From assembly GCF_016863175.1 (NCBI RefSeq), contig NZ_BOOJ01000052.1, positions 62,001 to 126,000 of the forward strand: a stretch of 64,000 nucleotides of DNA, given 5' to 3'. The stretch is from Paraplanobispora siamensis. GTDB taxonomy: Bacteria; Actinomycetota; Actinomycetes; Streptosporangiales; Streptosporangiaceae. Every line of letters starts with the position of its first letter. Position 1 is the first letter of the stretch. Of the stretch, positions 20,630 through 28,199 are shown piece after piece. The notes under the pieces are model-generated. The model was not told the DNA's origin, made no database searches, and was given only the letters and a program-made list of their open reading frames with translations. The position numbers were made by a program, and so were the translations under genes.

Positions 20630-21097
20630 TCAGACGATGTCGACGGGGCAGCCGAAGACCCAGCCGCCCTTGGCGCCGCACCGGACGGCGAAGTGGTGGA
20701 ATGCCTCCTGGACCGCGTCGGCCTCCTTGTGGTCGCTGGGCATGTCGAAGCCGGACAGCACCAGCGCGAAGCCTTCCGGTAGCGGCAGGACGGCCAGCCG
20801 GGCGTGTTCGGACGTCAGCTCCACCGACATCTGCTCCGGGGCCGGCGTCTCTGGCAGCAGGGGAACCTCCCACAGCAGGGGGACCTTCCAGGTGCCGGGC
20901 TGAAACTCCTGCTGCCAGTTCCGCTCCAGCCGTTCATAGGCGGCCACCGCGTTCTTGGCGGTGTGGTAGGCGCTGCTGATCGCGTCATTGATCTGCCGGT
21001 TGGTAGCGATGGTCTCCGACAGGAACGGCACCGGGGCCAGCAGGTCCCGGCAAGCGCGCAGCGCGTCGATCGGGCTGGTGATAGCAGAGCTGGGCAT
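20630..21097 (-). CDS. Hypothetical protein, 155 aa
   Basis: The N-terminal half is helical (PIDALRACRDLLAPV, AYHTAKNAVAAYERLERNW) and the C-terminal half alpha/beta (ARLAVLPLPEGFALVLSGF). No family is recognised. The ATG is preceded by a perfect 12 bp hairpin whose 3' arm contains the GGGGAG ribosome-binding site (21101-21138), so translation may be controlled by RNA folding. Confidence 0.62.
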   Translation of the reverse strand: MPSSAITSPIDALRACRDLLAPVPFLSETIATNRQINDAISSAYHTAKNAVAAYERLERNWQQEFQPGTWKVPLLWEVPLLPETPAPEQMSVELTSEHARLAVLPLPEGFALVLSGFDMPSDHKEADAVQEAFHHFAVRCGAKGGWVFGCPVDIV

Positions 21098-21100
21098 GAA

Positions 21101-21138
21101 GAAGACTCCCCGTCATCTGGTGGTGGCGGGGAGTCTTC
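21101..21138 (-). promoter_or_regulatory. Hairpin sequestering ribosome-binding site
   Basis: Minus-strand arms GAAGACTCCCCG and CGGGGAGTCTTC pair perfectly. GGGGAG lies in the 3' arm, 8 nt before the ATG at 21097. The element could also act as a terminator or attenuator after the 21152 gene. Confidence 0.6.
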
Positions 21139-21151
21139 CGGGGCCGGGGTG

Positions 21152-21403
21152 CTACGGTCGCGTCCTGCGTACGGCCGGGTGCCTGCGCAGCCAGGATCCG
21201 ATGACCTGCCGGGTCGCGGAGCGCAGCAGGTCGGCCAGGACGATGGTGGCGCGGAGCGCCATGACAGTGCAGAAGGACGCCAGCAGCAGGTCGTCGTGGC
21301 CCAGGGCGACGATGCCCAGGGCGATGAACGCGGCCAGGCCCAGGGCGGCGACCACCGTCATCAGGAAGCGGGCGGCCAAGCCGACCAGGTCGGTGCCGGC
21401 CAT
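21152..21403 (-). CDS. Small membrane protein, 83 aa
   Basis: Two hydrophobic helices are visible (AARFLMTVVAALGLAAFIAL and LLLASFCTVMALRATIVLA), followed by a basic tail (RQVIGSWLRRHPAVRRTRP). The ATG overlaps the TAA of the preceding gene. Two helices with a basic cytoplasmic tail fit a holin-like protein, but it is far from the endolysin and the role is open. Confidence 0.6.
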   Translation of the reverse strand: MAGTDLVGLAARFLMTVVAALGLAAFIALGIVALGHDDLLLASFCTVMALRATIVLADLLRSATRQVIGSWLRRHPAVRRTRP

Positions 21404-21774
21404 TACCCGGCCACCGCCAGCAGGGCTGTGCGCCGCTGGAGGTGAATGCGGATCGCGGCCACGGCGATGGCGGCGATCATGTCCAGGTCGGCGGCCACCT
21501 CCGCGGGGAAGACCATTGCGCCGATGACGTCGCTCACCTGCTCCCCGTCGCCGTGCTCCTTGTGCTGGATCATCAGTACGCCCTCCAGCCGCTCCAGCGG
21601 CAGGTGGCTGTAGTTCAGCAGGCCGTAGCCGATGCGGTAGCCGCCCTCCCAGGCGCCCCGGGTGCAGGTCACCTGGGGGCGGGGGGTGGGCCATGCGGCC
21701 AACTCCTGGTCGACCGCCGCCTGGAAGTAGGTACCCAGGCGGTCGTTCATGTTCTGGAAGGTGGTGCGGTCCAT
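21403..21774 (-). CDS. Hypothetical protein, 123 aa
   Basis: The ATG follows CAGGAGGAACC and the standard early-type promoter plus AGAGCGA-loop hairpin. The protein has a central segment (WEGGYRIGYGLLNYSHLPLE, LEGVLMIQHKEHGDGEQV) and a helical hydrophobic C-terminus. No family is recognised. It is first in a five- to six-gene minus-strand operon. Confidence 0.65.
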   Translation of the reverse strand: MDRTTFQNMNDRLGTYFQAAVDQELAAWPTPRPQVTCTRGAWEGGYRIGYGLLNYSHLPLERLEGVLMIQHKEHGDGEQVSDVIGAMVFPAEVAADLDMIAAIAVAAIRIHLQRRTALLAVAG

Positions 21775-21787
21775 GGTTCCTCCTGGT

Positions 21788-21808
21788 GGGCGGGTCGCTC
21801 TCCCACCC
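21788..21808 (-). promoter_or_regulatory. Leader hairpin with AGAGCGA loop
   Basis: On the minus strand GGGTGGG - AGAGCGA - CCCGCCC pairs over 7 bp with one T-G wobble. Confidence 0.68.
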
Positions 21809-21812
21809 TTCT

Positions 21813-21830
21813 TTAGTACAGGTACTTAGT
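21813..21830 (-). promoter_or_regulatory. Early-type promoter/operator motif
   Basis: On the minus strand this reads ACTAAGTACCTGTACTAA. It drives the 21774-19556 operon. Confidence 0.7.
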
Positions 21831-21838
21831 GATCCGGG

Positions 21839-23098
21839 TCAGGTGTCGGCGTTCTCTTCGCCGTCGGGGTCCTCCGCCCTCAGCCGCTCCAGCAGCTTGT
21901 GCACGCCCTGGCGGGTCATGCCGACCAGGCGGCCGATCTCCGCGCCGTTGACGTCGCCGTCTTCTCCGCGCTCCTTGGGGTCGTTCCAGCTGGCGATGCG
22001 GGCGGCCATGGCGGCGCGGGCCGTGCGCGCCCGGTCGGCCTCCGCCAACAGCGCGTTGGTGCGCTGGCCCATCACGGTCGCCTCCGCCCGCACCAGGTCG
22101 CGCAGCCGGGCCCGCTCATCGGTCAGGTAGTCGGCGACGCCGACCAGGGAGATGTGGTGGTCGTGGGCGACGGTGGCGATCGTCACCTCCGCCAGTTCGG
22201 CCAGCTGGGCATCGTCCAGGTCGGCGGTGACGTCGGGGGCGTCGGCCTGGTGGGCGGCGAACCAGGCGGCGGCGGGCTGGGCCGGGTAGCCGGTCTGGGC
22301 CTGGATGGCGGCGGCGCGCCAGCGGCGTAGGGCCGCGCGGGCGCCCACCACCGTCGGCGCAGAAGGGACGTGCCGGCTGTCGGGCTGGGCGAGCTTGGCG
22401 TACTCCGTCAGGAGATCGTAGGGGGATCGGCCGTGGCTGTTGCTGCTGTAGTAGCCGTTGCCCTGGCAGAACGCCTCAGCGATCCGGTCCAGTTCGGCAT
22501 CAGAGGCGACCGTCCAGGCCGGGTCGACGATCGACGGTATCGCTTCGATGACGGTGTCGAACGCCACGGTGCTGGGGTGGCGGGAAAGATCGGTGAGAGT
22601 GCTCTCCAGGGTCCGGTCCTGCGGGTGGGAGACGAAAAGGCGCAGGGCCTGGTAGGTGGTGGCCGCCTCCACGGTCCAGTCCCAGCCGCCGTCGGGCAGC
22701 GGCTCCAGGTGCTGAAGCAGCCGCTGGGCCGCCGGCGCCACCTGCGCCAGCACCTGCTCTACCTCCTCCCGCGTCAGGCCTTCCCGCAGGAACGCGCCCA
22801 GGCGGCGGGGCGTGCGGTGGTAACGCCGGCCGTACCACAGGTCCTGCTCCGGGGCGTAGTGCTCATCCGGCGGATGGCCGTTCTTGAAGTGGGGGCCGTA
22901 GCCGCGGTTGGCCCGGATGGACAGCTGGCCGGTGCCGGTGTCCAGCACTACCAGGCCGTACCAGCCGTCCTCCTTGGCCCGTCGCAGGTCCATGTGTTCG
23001 GAGTAGCCGCCGTAGCCGGTGTGGTCGAACCAGCCGAAGGTCGGAAGTGGCTGAATGTCGACGGTGGGGGCGCACCAGGGCGCGATGGGGGTTGTCAT
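21839..23098 (-). CDS. Large HTH-containing protein, 419 aa
   Basis: Residues 1-150 form an unrecognised N-terminal domain (TFGWFDHTGYGGYSEHMDLR, WYGLVVLDTGTGQLSIRANR). The middle is helical. Residues about 330-385 form a long helix with an ATVMGQRTNALLAEADRART segment, and the end (NGAEIGRLVGMTRQGVHKLL) is a clear helix-turn-helix. A DNA-binding regulator is likely. A palindrome between its promoter and its start (23126-23145) would suit autoregulation. Confidence 0.65.
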   Translation of the reverse strand: MTTPIAPWCAPTVDIQPLPTFGWFDHTGYGGYSEHMDLRRAKEDGWYGLVVLDTGTGQLSIRANRGYGPHFKNGHPPDEHYAPEQDLWYGRRYHRTPRRLGAFLREGLTREEVEQVLAQVAPAAQRLLQHLEPLPDGGWDWTVEAATTYQALRLFVSHPQDRTLESTLTDLSRHPSTVAFDTVIEAIPSIVDPAWTVASDAELDRIAEAFCQGNGYYSSNSHGRSPYDLLTEYAKLAQPDSRHVPSAPTVVGARAALRRWRAAAIQAQTGYPAQPAAAWFAAHQADAPDVTADLDDAQLAELAEVTIATVAHDHHISLVGVADYLTDERARLRDLVRAEATVMGQRTNALLAEADRARTARAAMAARIASWNDPKERGEDGDVNGAEIGRLVGMTRQGVHKLLERLRAEDPDGEENADT

Positions 23099-23125
23099 GC
23101 GCCCAACAATGGTCTTGCGTCAACT

Positions 23126-23145
23126 GGTTGTCAATGACGACAACC
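23126..23145. promoter_or_regulatory. Palindromic operator GGTTGTC-N6-GACAACC
   Basis: The palindrome lies between the promoter motif at 23167 and the ATG at 23098. Outer bases also pair apart from one mismatch. The site is a good candidate for binding by the downstream HTH protein. Confidence 0.5.
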
Positions 23146-23166
23146 GGTTTACGCGATGAGGGAAGA

Positions 23167-23184
23167 ATAGTACAGCTACTTAGC
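23167..23184 (-). promoter_or_regulatory. Early-type promoter/operator motif
   Basis: On the minus strand this reads GCTAAGTAGCTGTACTAT, one base off the consensus. It drives the 23098 gene. Confidence 0.68.
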
Positions 23185-23242
23185 AACACACCTTCTCCAT
23201 CAAGATCAACTACCTCGAGGTGGCGGAGCCCAAGAAAGCGAC

Positions 23243-23272
23243 AGGGCTACAAGCCGCAACGCTTGTAGCCCT
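23243..23272 (-). terminator. Intrinsic terminator of the 25.2-23.3 kb operon
   Basis: AGGGCTACAAG and CTTGTAGCCCT form an 11 bp stem with an 8 nt loop. On the minus strand it is followed by a T-rich stretch (TCGCTTTCTT). Confidence 0.68.
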
Positions 23273-23292
23273 ACAACCAGCGCTTCACCAGC

Positions 23293-24246
23293 TCACATCC
23301 AGGCAGCCGCCCGCTCCCGCACATAGGAAGAGCGGTCCCGCTCCGCCAGCCGCCGCCGAAGGTCCACCGGGCACGCCGGGTTCTGCGCCACCGCGCACCG
23401 CACCTGGACCAAGCGGCGCGGCCGGGCCAGCAGCCGCAGCACCGCGGTGGGGCAGCTGGAGTTGCCGGCCAGCCGTACCTGCACCGGGCCGATGTCACCG
23501 GCCAGACGTTCGGCCACGTCCGGGGTGATGGCCGGACTCCCGGCCGCGGCGGTCCGCACCCAGCTCTCCTCATCGGCGGCCAGCCGAAGCAGCTGCACCT
23601 CCGGGAGGTTCGGATTTTCGGTGACCGCCGCGCGCACCAGCCAGTGCGGGTCGGCGGCCAGCACGGGGAAGGCCAGAGCGGGCATCCGGGGGTGGGCGGC
23701 GGCCACGGCCCGCACGGTGGAGTCGTCGTCGACGGCCAGGCGCGCCAGCGCGTCCTCCCGTACCCGCGGGTGGCAGGCGGCCACCGCCCGGGAGTGCGGG
23801 TCGTCGTCGACGGCGGCCCGGTCCACCAGGTGCTGGGGGATGCGGTGGTTGCGCAGTACGCACGCCCGCAGGAAAGCGTCTCCGGTCAGGGCCAGGAACT
23901 CCAGGTCGGCCACCTCCAGAGCGGGGTGACGGGCCGCCGCCTCAACCGTGACGCCGCTGGTGTCGCAGGCCAGGGCCCGTACGGCGTCGACCGGGGTGGC
24001 GGGGTTGCCGGCGACCGCGCACCGGACGCTGTCATAGCCGCTTCGTGCCAGCGCCCGCAGGGTCGCGACGTCGTTGGTGGTGCGGGCCAGACGGTTCTCT
24101 GCGAACTCCCGCGGGTCGATCTGGACGCCCAGCGTCTCCAGGATCTGCGCGGAGTGGCCGGCCGACGCGCTCAGGGCCAGGAACTCCAGGTCGCTGGTGG
24201 TGTAGGAGAAGGAGGGCCGGTGGTCGAACTCATCCATGGCCGTCAC
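23293..24246 (-). CDS. Leucine-rich-repeat-variant (LRV/HEAT-like) protein, 317 aa
   Basis: Almost the whole protein consists of about 22-25 residue helical repeats of the type 'DP.W.VR.AV..NP..P...L..LA', for example ADPHWLVRAAVTENPNLPEV and DSTVRAVAAAHPRMPALAF. This is the LRV pattern first known from Azotobacter and common in actinobacteria. It forms a right-handed solenoid for protein or nucleic-acid binding. GTG at 24246 or ATG at 24237 both overlap the upstream stop. It is the last gene of its operon. Confidence 0.75.
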   Translation of the reverse strand: MTAMDEFDHRPSFSYTTSDLEFLALSASAGHSAQILETLGVQIDPREFAENRLARTTNDVATLRALARSGYDSVRCAVAGNPATPVDAVRALACDTSGVTVEAAARHPALEVADLEFLALTGDAFLRACVLRNHRIPQHLVDRAAVDDDPHSRAVAACHPRVREDALARLAVDDDSTVRAVAAAHPRMPALAFPVLAADPHWLVRAAVTENPNLPEVQLLRLAADEESWVRTAAAGSPAITPDVAERLAGDIGPVQVRLAGNSSCPTAVLRLLARPRRLVQVRCAVAQNPACPVDLRRRLAERDRSSYVRERAAAWM

Positions 24247-24544
24247 CGGCCCGGGCCGGCTCAGGGGTGGAGTCGTCCAGCACAGCGCGAATGCAGGTGC
24301 GTTCGATGTCGCGGATCACGCCGGCCATGTACCGCTTGCCGTCTCGGGTGAGCGGGACCGTGGTCTTCAGGCCGGTGATGCCGTTCAGGCCGGTCCATTC
24401 GTAGCTCTCGGGGTGGATCTGGACGCTGAACTGGAGGGTCGGGGCGCGCCCGGCATCGCAGAGGGCCCGATAGTCGCGCGTGGCCTGACGCCAAGCGCGG
24501 ACGGCGGCGACGAAGCGGCGCAGTGCGCGCAGGCAGCGGATCAT
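24230..24544 (-). CDS. Hypothetical protein, 104 aa
   Basis: The ATG overlaps the upstream stop (ATGA). The product has a basic N-terminal helix (IRCLRALRRFVAAVRAWRQA) and a beta-rich part (LQFSVQIHPESYEWTGLNGI). No family is recognised. It is probably translated by coupling from the 24541 gene. Confidence 0.6.
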   Translation of the reverse strand: MIRCLRALRRFVAAVRAWRQATRDYRALCDAGRAPTLQFSVQIHPESYEWTGLNGITGLKTTVPLTRDGKRYMAGVIRDIERTCIRAVLDDSTPEPARAGDGHG

Positions 24545-24813
24545 GGCGTCTCTCCGGTGGTCGGTTCGCTGGAGGTGAGGACCGGCAGTCCGTGCGGCGT
24601 GCCCGATCCCAGGTAGACGTCGCCCCGGCACTCCACGATCCAGGTCCCGCTGCTGTTGTAGTGCAGCGGCTCCAGGACCCGGCGGGTGAACGTCACGGGC
24701 AACGCCCCGCCCCGGCCGAAGGCCCAGGTGTCGACGATGAGGGCTCCCAGGGGGATGTCGGCCGCGGGGACGTGCGTGTAGTCCGGCTGCCCGGATGTGC
24801 AGATGGTGGTCAC
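24541..24813 (-). CDS. Hypothetical protein, 90 aa
   Basis: The GTG at 24813 follows GAAGGAG. The protein is beta-rich (LGALIVDTWAFGRGGALPVT, PLHYNSSGTWIVECRGDVYL) and could be a small barrel. No family is recognised. It is in the same operon as the zinc-ribbon gene upstream. Confidence 0.6.
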   Translation of the reverse strand: MTTICTSGQPDYTHVPAADIPLGALIVDTWAFGRGGALPVTFTRRVLEPLHYNSSGTWIVECRGDVYLGSGTPHGLPVLTSSEPTTGETP

Positions 24814-24843
24814 TGACCAGCTCCTTCGGGGGTGTCCGGCCGG

Positions 24844-25230
24844 TCAGGCGTAGGTTCGCCAGACCAGGCCAGGGATGGCCGCCGGGTCGACGTCCCGGCG
24901 CTGAAGCTCGGCGTAGGCGATGAGGTGTGCCCACTCATCCCAGATCACGCGGGTCATCTGGTAGGTGCCGCGCAGGGCATCGGTGTCCTGGGCTTCGATC
25001 TCCCGGTGGCGCAGCGCGTGGGTGACCATCTGGAACTGCGGCATGTCGAGGTTCGGGTTCTGGCAGACCCAGGAGCACCGGCCGCACCTGAAGGTGTCGG
25101 TCTTCAGCTCCGCCAGCGCAGCAGCCAGTTCCGCCGCGGCTGGCCGGGTGATCCGGAACTTGTCGTCACGGGCGTTGTGGCGGTCGGCGAACTGGGCGAT
25201 GAGATCTACTGTGCCGACGGTCGCGGTCAT
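24844..25230 (-). CDS. Zinc-ribbon protein, 128 aa, first gene of operon
   Basis: The ATG at 25230 follows AAGGAGC. The centre has FRCGRCSWVCQNPNLDM, three Cys plus a nearby His in a zinc-knuckle-like pattern; both ends are helical. An early-type promoter and a GAGCGA-loop hairpin precede it. A longer frame starting at 25269 would cover the hairpin and is unlikely. Confidence 0.65.
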   Translation of the reverse strand: MTATVGTVDLIAQFADRHNARDDKFRITRPAAAELAAALAELKTDTFRCGRCSWVCQNPNLDMPQFQMVTHALRHREIEAQDTDALRGTYQMTRVIWDEWAHLIAYAELQRRDVDPAAIPGLVWRTYA

Positions 25231-25247
25231 GGTCTGCTCCTTGGTGA

Positions 25248-25262
25248 TGGGTCGCTCCCCCA
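25248..25262 (-). promoter_or_regulatory. Leader hairpin with GGAGCGA loop
   Basis: On the minus strand TGGG - GGAGCGA - CCCA forms a short stem within the leader family. Confidence 0.55.
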
Positions 25263-25271
25263 ACACCATCT

Positions 25272-25289
25272 ATAGTACAGGTACTTAGC
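25272..25289 (-). promoter_or_regulatory. Early-type promoter/operator motif
   Basis: On the minus strand this reads GCTAAGTACCTGTACTAT, the exact consensus. It drives the 25230-23293 operon. Confidence 0.75.
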
Positions 25290-25446
25290 GAACGGGTCTA
25301 GGCTGCCGGCGGGCGGTCGGGCGCAGGCCCAGCGGCAGGGTGTGGTGCACCCGCTGCGCACGCCCGGCAGGCCTCTTGTGCCGCCTCAGTAGCGAAGCAC
25401 GGCAAGATAGATAGAGCACCTTCCCCGGGCTGGAGAGACACCCCCT

Positions 25447-26349
25447 ATGGATGAACGCGACGGCATGAACGGCCGGGCGTCCGATTCACGTAGCGGGATG
25501 CTCTGGACGCCGGAAGAGCTGACCGTGGTGGCCCAGTGGGACCTGCGTGCGGCAGAGGTTGGTCGGCTGCTGGGGCGGTCGCGGAGCGCAGTGAAGGCGG
25601 CCCGGTGGCGGCTTCGCCACGAGCAGGTCGGGGAATCCGGGGTGATGCGCGAGTGGATGTCTGTGCGCTACCTCAGGAAACCGCTGGTGATGAAGCTGCC
25701 CTTCCTTGCCAGGGGAAACGCGTCCGAGGGCGACAAGGCCGAGATCGCTGTTGATGCGTCGGTTGCGGCGGATAACCAGCTTGCAACGTGGGCGGTGGTG
25801 CGAGGAGACGGGCTGGCGGTGCTGGGGTGGTATTCCGCTCAGCAGACCAATTCAGCCGCCGCTGAACTGGAGGCGATCAAGAGCGCGTTCAGCTACGGCG
25901 CCTTGAACGGCAGCCTTTTGACGATCACCACGGATTCCGATGCCGCCGCCGCCGTGGTAAGTCACCTCGCCGCAGGCGGGAACGTGGAGACGGTCTCGGA
26001 GGGCTTTCACCACCAGCGAACGCTGACTTCGATCGCCAGGATGCTGAAACCGGCGCAGGGGAAAAGCCAGCTCCGCGTGCAGGTGGCAGAAGGTTCAGCG
26101 TCGGCGAACAAGCGGTCCCCGGAGGGGCTGAGCGGTGTCGCCGACAGGCTGGCGTGGGTGGGGATGCGTCTGGCGGCGGACCGCATCGACCCCGCCCATC
26201 CATCGGTGCGGCGGTGGATCGAATCGGGCGGGTTCAACCGCAGCAGGCGGCGCGATCGGCTGAGGAAGGCTTGGACCCGACCCGGCGCGCCGGGGGACGG
26301 CAGGCTGGATGGCACCTGGGGCTGGCGCGTGGAAAGCGAAGGCCAGTGA
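25447..26349 (+). CDS. HTH/SANT-like domain fused to RNase H-like domain, 300 aa
   Basis: Residues about 18-60 (WTPEELTVVAQWDLRAAEVG, RLLGRSRSAVKAARWRLR) look like a Myb/SANT or homeodomain-like HTH. Residues about 95-245 have RNase HI features: AEIAVDASVAADNQLATWAV (first Asp and strands), AAELEAIKSAF (Glu helix), LTITTDSDAAAAVVSHL (second Asp) and SGVADRLAWVGMRLA (final Asp helix). RNase H removes RNA from RNA-DNA hybrids; a DNA-reading head could direct it to primers or R-loops. ATG at 25447 lies after GGAGAGA; ATG at 25465 is an alternative. Confidence 0.72.
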   Translation: MDERDGMNGRASDSRSGMLWTPEELTVVAQWDLRAAEVGRLLGRSRSAVKAARWRLRHEQVGESGVMREWMSVRYLRKPLVMKLPFLARGNASEGDKAEIAVDASVAADNQLATWAVVRGDGLAVLGWYSAQQTNSAAAELEAIKSAFSYGALNGSLLTITTDSDAAAAVVSHLAAGGNVETVSEGFHHQRTLTSIARMLKPAQGKSQLRVQVAEGSASANKRSPEGLSGVADRLAWVGMRLAADRIDPAHPSVRRWIESGGFNRSRRRDRLRKAWTRPGAPGDGRLDGTWGWRVESEGQ

Positions 26350-26420
26350 GCGGCGTTCGTCGCGGATCTGGTAGATCCACTGCTCCCCGATACCGGCCAG
26401 GTCGAAGAGCCAAAGGGTTC

Positions 26421-26447
26421 CCGCAGAAAACGCCGGATTTTCTGCGG
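26421..26447 (+). terminator. Intrinsic terminator/inverted repeat
   Basis: CCGCAGAAAA and TTTTCTGCGG form a perfect 10 bp stem with a 7 nt loop. The 3' arm plus TAAC (TTTTCTGCGGTAAC) recurs exactly at 26525-26538, next to the following promoter. Confidence 0.55.
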
Positions 26448-26539
26448 TAACCAGATGCACCGCCGTACGACGCCCCGGCCGGGCCTGCGATGGCCGCCGG
26501 CGCCTCCGAATCCCACTCCTACGCGTTTTCTGCGGTAAC

Positions 26540-26568
26540 TGGACAGCGTCGCTAAGTACCCGTACATT
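26540..26568 (+). promoter_or_regulatory. Early-type promoter with clear -35 and -10
   Basis: TGGACA, 17 nt containing GCTAAGTACCCG, TACATT, then 6 nt to the ATG at 26575. This copy shows that the motif sits inside a sigma70 promoter. Confidence 0.78.
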
Positions 26569-26574
26569 AGAGCC

Positions 26575-26835
26575 ATGACGAACCAGAGCGGCACCGTCCA
26601 CAGCGCCACCCAGATCGCCACGGAGATCGGCGACATGGCCGCCGACTTGGCCAACACCCCCATCCGGCCGGATGAGGTGCACGCCGTCCTGATCGCGATG
26701 TCCCGCACCACCGCCCTCCTGGCCGAAGCTCTCCAGGCCGCCCGCCCCGATTCGCAGACGGTGCAGGAGAAGCTGAACCAGGCCAGCGGTGCACTGGAGA
26801 TCTACGCCGACATCGTCCTCAACGAGGACCTGTAG
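26575..26835 (+). CDS. Hypothetical helical protein, 86 aa, leaderless
   Basis: The ATG lies 7 nt from the -10 box, so the mRNA probably starts at the start codon. The product is helical (SATQIATEIGDMAADLAN, TALLAEALQAARPDSQ) and resembles a small dimeric coiled protein. No family is recognised. It is the first of four genes in the unit. Confidence 0.65.
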   Translation: MTNQSGTVHSATQIATEIGDMAADLANTPIRPDEVHAVLIAMSRTTALLAEALQAARPDSQTVQEKLNQASGALEIYADIVLNEDL

Positions 26836-26837
26836 CC

Positions 26838-27398
26838 ATGGCCACCCTGATCCTGGAGCGCGACCAGCTCCACCAGGTCCGTGCCGGAGACCGCATCGTC
26901 GCCATCGACGACTACCGGCCGACCAGGGCGCTGACCGTCGAAGCGCCGCTGGGTGTCACGCCGGTGCCCGGCATCAAGACCGTCGCCCCCGCCGGCAGCA
27001 GGGTGGAGCACTACCTGTACCCCGACATCGTGTGGCGGTCGGTGACAGTCGAACGGCCTGCCCTGGCTGCACGGCAGCGCAACCACCGGACCGGCGCCCG
27101 CGTCTTCCGCCGCTACGCCCTGCCCCTGGTGCAGCCCCGGCCGGGCGGGCCGTACGTCACCGAAGACGGTCGGTATGAGATCTCCTACAACGACGACTTC
27201 GCCACCACCTGTGATGCCGCGCACCCGGTCCGGCTGGCCGGCGGAGCGGGCTACTACTGCCCCGGCGCCCGTACCCACCACTACGGCCGGTGGGTCATCT
27301 GGGACAACACCCGGCAGGACTTCCTGGCCATCGACCAGGGCGACGGCTACACCAGCCTGGCCGGGGCCGCCGAAGCCGTCGCCCAGCAGTACCTGTAG
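26838..27398 (+). CDS. Hypothetical protein, 186 aa
   Basis: The gene follows the preceding stop by 2 nt. The product is beta-rich with many aromatic residues (DDFATTCDAAHPVRLAGGAG, THHYGRWVIWDNTRQDFLAI). Repeated mentions of Tyr/His/Trp could suit a binding domain. No family is recognised. Confidence 0.6.
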   Translation: MATLILERDQLHQVRAGDRIVAIDDYRPTRALTVEAPLGVTPVPGIKTVAPAGSRVEHYLYPDIVWRSVTVERPALAARQRNHRTGARVFRRYALPLVQPRPGGPYVTEDGRYEISYNDDFATTCDAAHPVRLAGGAGYYCPGARTHHYGRWVIWDNTRQDFLAIDQGDGYTSLAGAAEAVAQQYL

Positions 27399-27417
27399 AT
27401 GCGGACAGGAGAAACGA

Positions 27418-27744
27418 TTGAACGAACACGACCTGGATGCAGCCATCCAGCGGGCTGCCCGCGACGGCGGTCCCGAACTCGACCGGATCATCAAGGCGCT
27501 GACCGTCGCCATCGAAAACGGCGGCGTCGAAGGCGAACACCACCAGACGTGGGTGATCGACCAGATCGTGCGCGCACTGGTCGGCTGCCCCATGGAGACA
27601 GTCACCGCGACCTCCTACAAGGGGGAGCCCTACACCTACGAACAGCAGAGCGCGTCGGAGCTGTACCAGCAGCTGATCAACGCTGCCTGCTACGGCGAGG
27701 AGGGCCCCGACACCTACGAATGGGATGAGGGGACTCCCCCCTGA
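27418..27744 (+). CDS. Hypothetical protein, 108 aa, TTG start
   Basis: A TTG start lies 6 nt after ACAGGAG, the phage's usual ribosome-binding site. The product is acidic and helical (LDAAIQRAARDGGPELDRII, HHQTWVIDQIVRALVG). No family is recognised. Confidence 0.62.
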   Translation: MNEHDLDAAIQRAARDGGPELDRIIKALTVAIENGGVEGEHHQTWVIDQIVRALVGCPMETVTATSYKGEPYTYEQQSASELYQQLINAACYGEEGPDTYEWDEGTPP

Positions 27745-27786
27745 CGGCCAGACCGATAAAACGATCATCAATGGATGGAGAACGAC

Positions 27787-28011
27787 ATGAGAAAGCACCG
27801 GGAGAACGTCGCCGACAGCGGCTACACGGCCATCCAGGCTGGCAGCATCCACGGCAGCGACACCGCGGAGCAGGCGTCGGCCGCCCCGCGGGAGGGCGCG
27901 GCCCCCGACACCGACGCCGTCGACACCGTGATCGTCAACATGCAGGCCGACCGCGCCAAGGTGGGCATGCAGGCTGGCGTCGTCGTCGGTGATGTGCACA
28001 TCCAGATGTGA
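27787..28011 (+). CDS. Hypothetical protein, 74 aa
   Basis: The ATG at 27787 follows ATGGAGAACG. The N-terminal two-thirds are disordered-looking and acidic; the C-terminus (RAKVGMQAGVVVGDVHIQM) is a strand-turn-strand with Gly, resembling tail segments of some actinobacterial small proteins. Function is unknown. Confidence 0.55.
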   Translation: MRKHRENVADSGYTAIQAGSIHGSDTAEQASAAPREGAAPDTDAVDTVIVNMQADRAKVGMQAGVVVGDVHIQM

Positions 28012-28150
28012 GGGAAAAGGCTGTCTAACCACTTGACATGCCTAAACCGCCGCTGGCCCATCGTGTGCACCTGCAAGCAACAAGGGCATCCCCGGGCCCG
28101 GCCGTACCCCGGCATGCCGCATGAGAACACGTGATCCACTTGCCCCAACC

Positions 28151-28168
28151 ACTAAGTACCCGTACGGT
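28151..28168 (+). promoter_or_regulatory. Early-type promoter/operator motif (variant)
   Basis: ACTAAGTACCCGTACGGT. The -10 half is degenerate. It is followed by a possible hairpin (GTTTGC/GCGAAC) and CAGGAGAG before the ATG at 28200. Confidence 0.55.
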
Positions 28169-28199
28169 TTGCGAGACGGGGCGAACGACCAGGAGAGAC

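Noticed and set aside
28018-28130. TTGACA promoter and possible small RNA before the 28200 gene
   Set aside because: A TTGACA is present but no -10 box lies at 16-18 nt, and no terminator or conserved fold was found.
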